DNA of 16,703 nucleotides. Origin: CAZGUH01 sp964529005. GTDB lineage: Bacteria; Actinomycetota; Acidimicrobiia; Acidimicrobiales; Ilumatobacteraceae. Shown piece by piece: positions 1-7,039 of this stretch. Positions within the stretch are counted from its first letter, which is position 1; each line of letters begins with the position of its first letter. The stretch covers positions 1 through 16,703 of the forward strand of contig CAZGUH010000066.1 of NCBI GenBank assembly GCA_964529005.1, given 5' to 3'. Made by a program: the position numbers and the translations under genes. The notes beneath the pieces are model-generated. The model was given only the letters and a program-made list of their open reading frames with translations, did not search any database and was not told the origin of the DNA.

Positions 1-369
1 GGATAACTCCCGATCGCGTTCCCGCCTCGAGGCTTTCTCCTCCCAGGTCACTCCCGACTCGATCGGCGACATTTGCCCACGCCCGAGTCCCTCAACAGTC
101 AGACGGAGGAGCAGACACGATTGCAACCCGGATCGGGCTGCACACCGGGAACGTCCCGGGACGTTCCCGGTCTGGTCCCGGGAAGGTCCCAACCCCTGGT
201 CAGCGGCCCCACTGGTCGCGGGATGTCGGCGATCACCGGGACGTCGGAGCGCTCGACGATTCTCTGCCCGGGACGGCACCGGGAGTGAAGTCGGGAGCTA
301 TCCCGGGAGTTGGGTTCCGGATGATCGGCTGGCGTCCCGTGTGCCTCGGGCGTGTCAGGAGACCCGGTC
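1..369. other. Non-coding leader of the relaxase gene, rich in CCCGGGA motifs
   Basis: I see no convincing gene here; the short open frames lack ribosome sites and recognisable sequence. CCCGGGA occurs four times (155-161, 177-183, 267-273, 302-308), and related CCGGGA or CCGGGAC variants lie between them. A perfect 28-bp palindrome sits at 144-171. This density of similar inverted motifs directly before a relaxase gene is what an origin of transfer or a self-regulatory operator region often looks like, but no nic site can be identified by eye. Confidence 0.45.
144..171. promoter_or_regulatory. 28-bp perfect palindrome, candidate operator or part of oriT
   Basis: The two 14-base arms are exact reverse complements, centred on CCCGGG (155-160). 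Each arm contains its own near-palindrome (GGGAACGTCCC and GGGACGTTCCC). The element lies about 200 bp before the relaxase start. Perfect palindromes of this length are uncommon by chance and typically bind dimeric regulators or form cruciforms. Its exact role (autorepressor site, accessory-protein site or part of oriT) is inference. Confidence 0.5.
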
Positions 370-2913
370 GTGGCGTGGATGCGGATGATGGGAGTGGACT
401 CGGTCGAGTACCACCGTCAAACCGTGCTCGGTCGCCTGGACGATCACCCGGGCTCGGCGATGGCCTATTACGCCGAACGCGGTGAGAGCCCTTTGTCGTG
501 GGGCGGCGGCGCAGCGAGCCGGCTCGGCCTCGCTGGCCACGTCACGGCCGAGCATTACGAGGACATTTTCGGCCCGGGTGGTGCCCGTCACCCGGTGACC
601 GGTGAGCGGTTGGCGTCGACGAAGCGGCCCGGTTTGGAGATCGTGGTGTCGGCGCACAAGTCGGTCGCCGAACTTGGCGTGACCGGCCGGGCCGAGGACA
701 TGCACTGCATCCTCGACGCTGAGCGTGACGGCACGTTGAACTACCTCGAACAGGTCACCCGAGAGCGCGGCGGTCGACGTGGGCGCGGGGCGACCCCGAC
801 GCCGACGACCGGCCTGCTGTACGCGGTCACCCGGCACGCCACCTCTCGCGCCGGTGATCCGTGTCTGCACGACCACGTGCTGATCGCCAACGTCGTCGAG
901 ATGCTCGATGATCGCGGCGGCTGGAAGGCTGCCGACACGGCGTTGTGGCGCGAGCACCTGCACGCAGCCACCGCCTACGGACGCCTGCGCGCTGCCCGGG
1001 TTGCGGTCGAGCTGGGCTACGGGATCGTCGCCGACGACGGTCCTTCTGGCCGACTCGGTCACTGGGCGATCGCCGGCATCCCCGAGGAGGTGATGGCGAG
1101 GCACTCCAAGCGCACCGGCGACATCGACGCCTCTACCGGCCGGGCGGTCGAGAGCAGCTATCGCCAACGAGCGATCGCAGCGCGACGCACCCGCAGCGCC
1201 AAACGCCACGAACAGGTCACCGATCTGATGGCGCGCTGGCAAGCCGAAATCGAAGCAGGTCCGCACACGATCGCCAGGATCGCCCACGATGTCAACCGAG
1301 CGCACGGCCGGCGGATCACCCCCGATCTCGACGACGACGATCTCGACCGCCTCGCCACCCAACTCCTCGCACCGGATGGGCGTCTCGCATCCGACAAGGT
1401 GTTCTGCCGGCGCGACGTGATCGTCGCCGCTGCCCCGCACCTGTTCGGCCTCGACCCCTCGATCGTGGACCGGCTCGTCGATCGCGTCCTCGTCCACCCC
1501 GACGCCGTCGAGCTGGAGCCGTTCGACGGCATCCGTGAACGGGTGTGGGCTCCGCGCTCGGTCATCGACGCAGAGCAGGCGATCGAGGAGCGCGCGTGGA
1601 GCCGCCACCACGCCCGTACCGCTCTCCCGGTTGCCCCGGTCGTCGTCAGCGAGGCGCTCGACATCACCGAAGCCTCCCTCGGAGCCTCGCTCACCGTCAG
1701 CCAACGGGCCACGGTCCGGGGGATCTGCGAATCGAATCGCAGCCTCGACGTCGTCATCGGGATCGCAGGCTCCGGCAAGACCACCGCCCTCGAAGCCGTC
1801 CGTCTTGCTCACGAACACCACGGCTACCGGGTCGTCGGCACGGCAACCTCTGGTCAGGCCGCCCGCACCGTCGGCCGCGACGCCGGCATCGAATCGTCCA
1901 CGGTGGCCTCGCTATTGGCTCGCCTCGATCGCGGCAGCGAAGCACTGGACCAACGAACTCTGGTTGTGCTGGACGAAGCGGGCATGACCGACGATCACGA
2001 TCTCCACCGTCTCCTCGACCAGACCATCCGCGCGCAAGCCAAGCTCGTGCTCGTCGGCGACTTCCGCCAACTGAGCGCCGTCGGGCCCGGCGGTGGCCTC
2101 GAAGCCCTCGTCCGGCGGTTCGACGGACACATCTGGCAACTCAGCGACAACGTGCGCCAGGCCGACCTCACGGAGCGCGAGGCGCTCGAGCACCTCCGCC
2201 ACGGCAACGTCAGCCGGGCTGTCGACTGGTTCGCCTCTCGCGACCGCGTCGTCACGGGCGCTGATCGTGCCGAGACGGTCGGGGCAGTGCTCGACGGCTG
2301 GCTGGCCGACACCGACGCGGGCATGGACACCGTGATGCTCGCATGGCGACGGGCGAACGTCGATGCCCTCAACCACCTCGCACGGCAGGCGTACGCGGAG
2401 CGTGGCTGGCTCACCGGCCCCGAGATCACCGCGCCCGGCGGCCGCCGCTACCGACAAGGCGACCGCATCGTCACGCTCGCGCCATACGCAGGTCAGATCG
2501 TCACGTCCGAGACCGGAACGATCGAGCAGGTCCACGCCGACCTGGGCGCGCTCGCAGTTCGTTTCGACGACGGCCGGCAGCTGCTCCTGCCGCAGGCGCT
2601 GACGGCCAGCGACCGCCTCGCCCATGGCTACGCCATCACGGTCCACCGCTCGCAAGGCGCCACCGTCGACACGACCCATTATCTCGAAGACGGCGGCGGT
2701 CGAGAGCTCGCCTACGTCGCCCTTTCGCGAGGCCGCCATCGCTCCACCGTCTATGTCCACGCCGACGATCTGGACCCAGCGATCGACGACCTCACGGCGA
2801 CCTGGAAGATGGAACGCCGCCAGCAATGGATTACCGATCGCACCACACCGCTCGACCGCGCTCGCACGTCGGAGCGCGCAGCATCTTCAGGTCTCGAACT
2901 CGACATGTTCTAA
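370..2913 (+). CDS. MobF-family conjugative relaxase with C-terminal helicase (TrwC/TraI type)
   Basis: The protein nicks plasmid or element DNA at oriT, stays covalently attached through an active-site tyrosine and unwinds the strand for transfer. The N-terminal TrwC domain shows candidate tyrosines (Y14, and Y33-Y34 in AYYAERGE) and the three-histidine metal site HATSR...LHDH (H156, H167, H169). The helicase half has Walker A GIAGSGKT (about 464-471), Walker B VVLDEAG (D535, E536), GDFRQLSAVG, and C-terminal motifs HGYAITVHRSQGATVD (from about 752) and YVALSRGR, as in RecD/TraA-like superfamily 1 helicases. At about 847 residues it is near full length for the single-helicase members. I chose GTG 370 because CAGGAGA (355-361) lies about 8 bases before it; GTG 352 is also in frame but has a poor ribosome site. 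No mating-pair-formation or coupling-protein gene is visible in the window. Confidence 0.93.
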   Translation: MAWMRMMGVDSVEYHRQTVLGRLDDHPGSAMAYYAERGESPLSWGGGAASRLGLAGHVTAEHYEDIFGPGGARHPVTGERLASTKRPGLEIVVSAHKSVAELGVTGRAEDMHCILDAERDGTLNYLEQVTRERGGRRGRGATPTPTTGLLYAVTRHATSRAGDPCLHDHVLIANVVEMLDDRGGWKAADTALWREHLHAATAYGRLRAARVAVELGYGIVADDGPSGRLGHWAIAGIPEEVMARHSKRTGDIDASTGRAVESSYRQRAIAARRTRSAKRHEQVTDLMARWQAEIEAGPHTIARIAHDVNRAHGRRITPDLDDDDLDRLATQLLAPDGRLASDKVFCRRDVIVAAAPHLFGLDPSIVDRLVDRVLVHPDAVELEPFDGIRERVWAPRSVIDAEQAIEERAWSRHHARTALPVAPVVVSEALDITEASLGASLTVSQRATVRGICESNRSLDVVIGIAGSGKTTALEAVRLAHEHHGYRVVGTATSGQAARTVGRDAGIESSTVASLLARLDRGSEALDQRTLVVLDEAGMTDDHDLHRLLDQTIRAQAKLVLVGDFRQLSAVGPGGGLEALVRRFDGHIWQLSDNVRQADLTEREALEHLRHGNVSRAVDWFASRDRVVTGADRAETVGAVLDGWLADTDAGMDTVMLAWRRANVDALNHLARQAYAERGWLTGPEITAPGGRRYRQGDRIVTLAPYAGQIVTSETGTIEQVHADLGALAVRFDDGRQLLLPQALTASDRLAHGYAITVHRSQGATVDTTHYLEDGGGRELAYVALSRGRHRSTVYVHADDLDPAIDDLTATWKMERRQQWITDRTTPLDRARTSERAASSGLELDMF

Positions 2914-2925
2914 GCCCGCCGCTAT

Positions 2926-2970
2926 GCCGCGGATGCGGCCTACGACGCTCCTACTGCGCTGATCCGCGGC
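2926..2970 (+). terminator. Inverted repeat after the relaxase gene, possible terminator
   Basis: GCCGCGGAT (2926-2934) and its exact complement ATCCGCGGC (2962-2970) flank 27 bases, starting 13 bases after the relaxase stop codon. A second short inverted repeat, CATGAC/GTCATG around five bases, follows at 2985-3001. There is no T-run, so intrinsic termination is uncertain; a boundary or regulatory repeat is equally possible. Apart from these repeats and a -10-like box at 3235, the 333-base gap 2914-3246 shows nothing I can name. Confidence 0.3.
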
Positions 2971-3234
2971 TCCGCTTCGCCGCCCATGACTCGACGTCAT
3001 GACGGAGCCACAGCAGGTATCGGCCACCGCCGGAACTGTCCGAATCTCTGTGGGAGTGGTCGTGGCGTCATGGGCGCAGACCTCGGTGGTGCTTCTGACC
3101 AGGTCGCGACCGATCGGAACTTTCGCCGATTGGGCGAACGGCGTGCCCGTAGCAGTCGGTCTGGCTGCAGCCCGGGGCGCAATGTGTTGGCCTGCTGTTC
3201 ATCTGGGGCGTCGGCGGACATCAGCGACGACGCC

Positions 3235-3240
3235 TACAGT
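3235..3240 (+). promoter_or_regulatory. Candidate -10 box of a leaderless promoter
   Basis: TACAGT fits the actinobacterial TANNNT -10 consensus. It ends six bases before ATG 3247, so transcription would begin at or next to the start codon. No Shine-Dalgarno sequence precedes that ATG, which fits a leaderless mRNA. A clear -35 box is not visible. Confidence 0.4.
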
Positions 3241-3246
3241 CGCCTC

Positions 3247-3528
3247 ATGAGCACGACGAAGGCAGCGGACTTCCGGGCGACAGCAGGCAGAGACCAGGTC
3301 CTGGCGGGCTCCGGCCAGCTCATCGAGACAACTGTCGTGCGGTCCGGCGGCGCGCCGGGTGACACCTCGCGAATGGTCGATCACCAATGGCGGATCGAAG
3401 TGGCCGATCACGAGCTGTCCGGTGTCGCTACCGGGCAGGTGATGATCGTAGAGGTCGACGACGGACGTCGCGCGACCGCTGTGGCGAGTGGCGCGGGTGT
3501 CCTGACCGGGATCAGTACCCTCGTGTGA
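3247..3528 (+). CDS. Small hypothetical protein (93 aa)
   Basis: I do not recognise this family. The ATG at 3247 was chosen because of the -10-like box just upstream. The frame is open further upstream to 2986, but that extension reads as arginine-rich non-coding sequence. The product begins MSTTKAADFRATAG; its C-terminal half alternates hydrophobic and polar residues (HQWRIEVADHELSG, GQVMIVEVDDG), which suggests a small beta-rich domain. It has no signal peptide and no membrane segment. It lies alone between the relaxase and the convergent otsA. A non-coding frame cannot be excluded. Confidence 0.45.
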   Translation: MSTTKAADFRATAGRDQVLAGSGQLIETTVVRSGGAPGDTSRMVDHQWRIEVADHELSGVATGQVMIVEVDDGRRATAVASGAGVLTGISTLV

Positions 3529-3771
3529 GTCACCAAGCGCAGGTGGGCGTACAAACCTCTTCGCAGATCTTCCGGTTGGTATCGCCAACAGTCTCCTCGG
3601 CCATCGCGGTGGCGAACAACCTTCGAAGGCGGTGCTTTCGCGGTCTCGGTCGCACGCTCGCTTTGTCGGCCCTGCGTGGCCGCCGGCGTTGGTCGATGGC
3701 CCATGCGACCAAAGGGGCTCAGGAGGATGAATGAGGCGTCGATGACTTGTCGCTGACGACCGAGCCGTTCC
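3529..3771. other. Convergent intergenic gap
   Basis: This is the spacer between the small hypothetical gene and the convergent 3' end of otsA. No open frame here has a ribosome site, a recognisable domain or consistent codon bias. I also see no clear terminator hairpin with a T-run for either gene. Confidence 0.4.
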
Positions 3772-5190
3772 TCAAGACGCTGTTCCCTCGATGGCGCTCA
3801 GTTGTTGATCTAACCAAGCGTGAACGTCGTGACGGTGAACCCGTGCGGCCATGATGCGCAGCGCCCGACGCCGAACGTGACGGTCCACCGCCAATGCGGC
3901 CTCGATCCGCGTGGCGAGACCTTCCAGGTCGAATGGGTTGCACGTCACTGCTTCGCGGAGTTCTTGGGCGGCGCCGGTGAATTCGCTGAGCATCAGCGCT
4001 CCGTCTCTGCCCCGGGCGTGTTGCACGACGACGAACTCTTTGGCGACGAGGTTCATGCCGTCGATCAGCGGTGTGACGAGGAGCAGGTCGGCAAGAGCGA
4101 AGTAGCCGAACAGCTGCGCCGGTGGGACGCTCCGAAACATGTAGTGCACCGGCACGTCACCGCCGGGCATCGTGAAGCGTCCGTTGATCCGGCCGACAAG
4201 GCGTTCGACGGTGTCGCGTAGGTCGCGGTACTCTGGTGCGTCGTCGCGGCTGGGCACGGCGATCTGGATCAGTACGAGGCGATCTCTCAGGTCGGCGCGT
4301 CGCTCGAGGAGCAGCTCGAAGGCCAGCAGCCGCTCGACGATGCCTTTGGTGTAGTCCAAACGGTCGACGCCGAGAACGACCGTCTTGCAGGCGAACTGTT
4401 CCCGTATGGCAGCGACCGCGTTGTCGGTGTCGGTCGACATGGCGATGGCCCGCACGGCTGACGCGTCGATCGAGATTGGCGCAGCCGTGGTGCGGACGAC
4501 GCGTCCGCAGGGCAGTCGCAGGTCGCTGCCGTGGACCGTGACACCATCGGTGCGCAACAGCCGTCCGCAGGCCCGGATGAAGTTCGTGCGGTATGCCTCG
4601 ATGTGAAACGACACGACATCCGCCCCCAACAGACCACGCAACACCTCGTTGCGCCACGGCAAGCGGGCGTAGATGTCGGGCGACGGCCACGGCACGTGGA
4701 GGAAGAAACCGATCCGCTGATCCGGGACCAGTTGCCGGACGAAGCTCGGGACGAGCATGACGTGGTAGTCGTGCACCCACAGGAGAGCGCCGGGGACCTC
4801 TCTCAGCGCATCGACGGCTGTTTGCCCGAACCGATCATTCACCTCCCGATACCGAGACCACCACGCGCGATCGAAGATTGGGCGTTCGATGGCGTTGTGC
4901 AACAAGGGCCACAGCGTCCGGTTGGAGAAGCCGTGGTAGGACTCCTCGATGGCGGTGCGTGTAAGCCGGACTCTCCGCAGGCCAATGCGCATGGACGGCA
5001 GCCGTTCGGGCACGCCCCGATGTGAGCCGTCCCATCCCACCCACACGCCTTCATGTGCGTCCATCACCGGGCGTAATGCGGTGACAAGGCCGCCGGGAGC
5101 CAATCCCCATCCGATGTCGGTGCGCTGGATCGGCAGTCGGTTGGCGACGCACACGACCGGACGCGATGTCGAGTTCGGTGACGAGGTCAT
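3772..5190 (-). CDS. otsA: Alpha,alpha-trehalose-phosphate synthase (GT20)
   Basis: It transfers glucose from a nucleotide sugar (UDP-glucose or similar) to glucose-6-phosphate, giving trehalose-6-phosphate, the cytosolic first step of OtsAB trehalose synthesis, used for osmotic and desiccation stress. At 472 residues it has the normal length. Visible GT20 motifs are NRLPIQ (18-22), GGLVTAL (33-39), WVGWDG (50-55), WVHDYHVMLVP (138-148), FFLHVPWPS (162-170), GVDRLDYTKG (274-283, with the substrate-binding Arg277 and Lys282) and DGMNLVAKEFV (378-388, with Asp378 and Glu385). All key residues appear intact. The start follows a GGAGAG about 13 bases upstream, which is rather far. No otsB phosphatase is next to it, so trehalose-6-phosphate must be dephosphorylated by a gene elsewhere. 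A LacI-type palindrome lies 59 bp upstream. Confidence 0.96.
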   Translation of the reverse strand: MTSSPNSTSRPVVCVANRLPIQRTDIGWGLAPGGLVTALRPVMDAHEGVWVGWDGSHRGVPERLPSMRIGLRRVRLTRTAIEESYHGFSNRTLWPLLHNAIERPIFDRAWWSRYREVNDRFGQTAVDALREVPGALLWVHDYHVMLVPSFVRQLVPDQRIGFFLHVPWPSPDIYARLPWRNEVLRGLLGADVVSFHIEAYRTNFIRACGRLLRTDGVTVHGSDLRLPCGRVVRTTAAPISIDASAVRAIAMSTDTDNAVAAIREQFACKTVVLGVDRLDYTKGIVERLLAFELLLERRADLRDRLVLIQIAVPSRDDAPEYRDLRDTVERLVGRINGRFTMPGGDVPVHYMFRSVPPAQLFGYFALADLLLVTPLIDGMNLVAKEFVVVQHARGRDGALMLSEFTGAAQELREAVTCNPFDLEGLATRIEAALAVDRHVRRRALRIMAARVHRHDVHAWLDQQLSAIEGTAS

Positions 5191-5218
5191 GGTGATTCCG
5201 AGCTCTCCACGTCAACCG

Positions 5219-5224
5219 AACGTA
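5219..5224 (-). promoter_or_regulatory. Candidate -10 box of otsA
   Basis: Read on the minus strand this is TACGTT, matching TANNNT, 28 bases before the otsA ATG. It leaves room for a short leader with a ribosome site. The expected -35 position would fall at or next to the palindrome at 5249-5266; no canonical TTGACA is seen there. Confidence 0.3.
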
Positions 5225-5248
5225 TCCGCGTACTGGGAGCCGGGTGTC

Positions 5249-5266
5249 GGCGAGAGCGCTCTCGCC
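5249..5266. promoter_or_regulatory. LacI-family-type operator upstream of otsA
   Basis: GGCGAGAGCGCTCTCGCC is an 18-bp perfect palindrome with the central CG step and GAGCGCTC core that characterise operators of LacI-family sugar repressors; actinobacterial CebR boxes, for example, have GGGAGCGCTCCC. It lies 59 bp upstream of the otsA start and about 25 bp upstream of a candidate -10 box, a position suited to blocking or controlling that promoter. The regulator itself is not in the window. The operator class follows from motif resemblance and is inference. Confidence 0.55.
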
Positions 5267-5430
5267 ATGGCGACCACCACCTCGGTCTGGGTGGGTTGGG
5301 GATGACGCAGTGCCGTTCGTCGTGACGTGTGTTCTGCGTTCTCATCGCCTCTCGGTCAACGCTGAGGAGTTGGGGACTCTTGATGCCCGCGAAGACGCCC
5401 GGATCGCCCGTCGCGCAGGGCCGCAGGCGC
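5267..5430. other. Intergenic stretch without a recognised gene
   Basis: Between the otsA operator and the end of the small basic reading frame, open frames on both strands are low-complexity arginine- and alanine-rich translations with no ribosome site. I see no RNA gene or repeat here. Confidence 0.35.
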
Positions 5431-5694
5431 TCAACCGAGCCGATGTCGTCCTCGCTTTGATGTCGTGCTCGCCGCGCGCTCGCGGCCCGTCCGGCCGTCG
5501 CGCACGCGAGCGTGAAGGGCGCGGCTCGAGCGGCGCGCGTCGGTCGCTTGCTCGCGCGGCTTGCCCTCACCTGCCGACGGGCCATACGTGATCGCTCCTC
5601 GCGTCGTCCGGAGCATGACGAACGCCAACCGTCGCATTGAAGGTCGCTTGCCAGCCTTCTTGCCGGCGGTCGTTGGGGGCGGCTCGTCAGGCAT
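5431..5694 (-). CDS. Possible small basic protein, translationally coupled (87 aa)
   Basis: The ATG overlaps the stop of the upstream membrane-protein gene by eight bases (ATGCCTGA), and the frame keeps strong G/C at third codon positions. The product is very rich in Arg, Lys and Ser, with a short hydrophobic stretch near residues 23-27 (LAFVM). I know no matching family. There is no independent Shine-Dalgarno, so translation would depend on coupling. The alternative is that the arginine-rich half is just GC-rich non-coding DNA read in an open frame. Confidence 0.3.
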   Translation of the reverse strand: MPDEPPPTTAGKKAGKRPSMRRLAFVMLRTTRGAITYGPSAGEGKPREQATDARRSSRALHARVRDGRTGRERAASTTSKRGRHRLG

Positions 5695-6388
5695 TGATGG
5701 TTACTCGCGGTGGTGCGATGAAGGCGTGGAGGTGTCCGCCGTGGGTGACGGTCGTGAGCAGCCCGTCGTCGCGAGTTGTCTTGACGGAGTCGACGACGGT
5801 GATCACTGTGCCGAGCCCCATCATCAGCCAGGCGCTCGCCGCTGCGGTTCCAACGAACACGGCGGTCGGCACCGTCAACAGCAACGTCAGATTGGCGGCG
5901 GCCGTCAGACCTTGCGCCGCCGCCCACAAGAAGGTCAGCCGGCGGAACAGCGATGCGATCGCGGGTCGGGCGGCGACGTCAGGGGCGAATGAACAGAAAT
6001 CCCGGGCGAAGCGGGCAACGAACGGGCGGCCGATCAACGCCGATGCGGTGAACAGGACTGCGACGACGACCGTGCGTGCGATCGGCTGAACGAAATAGAC
6101 GAAGGCGTTGTCGTTCAACACGTACATCGTCAGTCGCAGGCTGAACCCGACTGTGGCGAGCAACAGCAATCCGGAGATCGGGCGACGTGTGGCAACGCGG
6201 TAGGCGACGGTGAGATAGATCCATGCCCCGGCGGCGGCGATCCCGAGGGTGAGCCCGCTCACGATCAGTCCGGCGTAGCACAGGGCGGTCGGGATCAGCG
6301 TCGCCTCGGTGAGGCATGGCCACAGCCGTCGGATCACCGCCGTCAGGACCGATCGCCGACCGGGATTGGTGTGGCCAACTGCGGTCAT
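5687..6388 (-). CDS. Integral membrane protein, VC0807-like (233 aa)
   Basis: The frame stays open upstream to 6625, but that part is only a shadow of the preceding gene. I start it at ATG 6388, where ATGA overlaps the stop codon of the DUF4177-like gene. About six hydrophobic helices are visible, such as ATLIPTALCYAGLIVSGLTL, ISGLLLLATVGFSLRL, IARTVVVAVLFTASALIG and SAWLMMGLGTVITVVDSV. The charged loop VAYRVATRRP and the motif IGRPFVARFARDF resemble VC0807-family and related septation-type membrane proteins of unknown function. The assignment rests on remembered pattern, not on a search. It probably acts together with its coupled upstream partner. Confidence 0.65.
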   Translation of the reverse strand: MTAVGHTNPGRRSVLTAVIRRLWPCLTEATLIPTALCYAGLIVSGLTLGIAAAGAWIYLTVAYRVATRRPISGLLLLATVGFSLRLTMYVLNDNAFVYFVQPIARTVVVAVLFTASALIGRPFVARFARDFCSFAPDVAARPAIASLFRRLTFLWAAAQGLTAAANLTLLLTVPTAVFVGTAAASAWLMMGLGTVITVVDSVKTTRDDGLLTTVTHGGHLHAFIAPPRVTINA

Positions 6389-6606
6389 CGGTGGCCCGGC
6401 AACCCACGGCTCGCCTCGTAGTCGAGCGGCGCCGGCCGCTTGAGCAAGACCGCCACCGTGCTGTCGCCAAGCGTGACCATCCCGACCGCTTCCCAGCCGG
6501 CTGCGCCCTCGCGGTTCAACATCTCGACGGACGCCGACTCGCCCTGGGTGACCTTGGCCTCCCCGAACGTCGGCAGCGACACGATCAGGTACTCCCAGGC
6601 CGTCAT
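6385..6606 (-). CDS. DUF4177-like small protein (73 aa)
   Basis: The protein starts MTAWEYLIVSLP and carries LNREGAAGWEAVGM followed by VAVLLKRP. That is the signature layout of small DUF4177-type proteins: an N-terminal WEY strand, a central GWE-V turn and a terminal LLKRP strand. Their function is unknown. A strong GGAGGAG (6614-6620 on the minus strand) lies seven bases before the ATG, so this is the well-translated first gene of the operon. Its stop overlaps the next start in ATGA, which implies coupled translation with the membrane protein. Confidence 0.75.
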   Translation of the reverse strand: MTAWEYLIVSLPTFGEAKVTQGESASVEMLNREGAAGWEAVGMVTLGDSTVAVLLKRPAPLDYEASRGLPGHR

Positions 6607-6948
6607 CTCGGAGCTCCTCCGTCACGGTGGTGGATCGAGTTGCGGGCGATCGAGTTTGTCGGCGTCAATGAGTTCCGTTCGAACAGCAGCATCAGGTCAC
6701 TGCGTTCGGAATCGACACCGGACGACGGTCGAGGCACGATCACCACCCCGGATCGAGGAGCTTTCGGCGCATCGACTGCGAACGTCATCCTGCAACGCCC
6801 GCATCGGCGTGACTCGGACCCGGAGGCGGATCTCCATCGCCGAACCGACGGGAGAACTGGGCATCGCGTACTCCTGAGCGTTGAGCAGAGGCGTCGAGCC
6901 AGTGTGCTGTGCGGCGACACGAGTCGTCCTGCACTCAACACGGCGTCC

Positions 6949-6970
6949 CTACGGGGTGTACCCATCGTAG
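6949..6970. promoter_or_regulatory. Imperfect palindrome between divergent genes
   Basis: CTACG (6949-6953) and CGTAG (6966-6970) form outer arms around an inner GGGT-GT-ACCC (6954-6963). The element lies about 70 bp upstream of the metallopeptidase start, in the divergent promoter region. It could be a regulator site or a small hairpin; nothing else in the window matches it. Confidence 0.3.
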
Positions 6971-7026
6971 CGGAGGAAACCGTGTTCCCCGTCCCTGACA
7001 GCGTCGGTCTCACGGCGTTTGATGGA

Positions 7027-7032
7027 TACGGT
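7027..7032 (+). promoter_or_regulatory. Candidate -10 box, leaderless metallopeptidase promoter
   Basis: TACGGT fits TANNNT and ends seven bases before ATG 7040, the usual distance from a -10 box to the first transcribed base. GGGGAG directly abuts the ATG and is too close to serve as a ribosome site, so a leaderless transcript is the simpler reading. Confidence 0.4.
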
Positions 7033-7039
7033 CGGGGAG

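Larger units (their letters stand above)
6607..7039. other. Divergent intergenic region
   Basis: These 433 bases separate the minus-strand DUF4177 operon from the plus-strand metallopeptidase and should hold promoters in both directions. An imperfect palindrome lies at 6949-6970 and a TACGGT -10-like box at 7027-7032. A 55-codon minus-strand frame (6697-6864, starting MPSSPVGSAMEIRL, with GGAG before its ATG) is open, but its C-terminal half does not look protein-like, so I do not call it. Confidence 0.45.

Noticed and set aside
140..190. DosR-type hypoxia box suggested by GGGAC...GTCCC elements
   Set aside because: The arms do not have the 20-bp DosR spacing or the central A/T bases, and the element precedes a relaxase gene, not a dormancy gene.
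355..1821. Long minus-strand open frame opposite the relaxase gene
   Set aside because: It mirrors the codon bias of the relaxase; the translation is low-complexity and domain-free, while the plus strand has all relaxase motifs.
1912..2826. Second long minus-strand open frame inside the relaxase gene
   Set aside because: An antisense shadow of the helicase domain, without ribosome site or recognisable sequence.
2999..3250. 83-codon plus-strand frame with a hydrophobic stretch
   Set aside because: No ribosome site or promoter for its ATG, no recognisable family, and it ends just as the better-supported 3247 gene begins. It remains a weak possibility.
5187..5927. 246-codon minus-strand frame spanning the otsA upstream region
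   Set aside because: It crosses the otsA operator and the 3' parts of two better-supported frames; the translation is arginine-rich and has no motif.
6389..6625. N-terminal extension of the membrane-protein frame to 6625
   Set aside because: It is a frame shadow of the DUF4177-like gene; the overlapping ATGA start at 6388 fits better.
6697..6864. 55-codon minus-strand frame starting MPSSPVGSAMEIRL with a GGAG before the ATG
   Set aside because: Only the first 25 residues look protein-like and the rest is serine- and arginine-rich noise; too little support for a gene.
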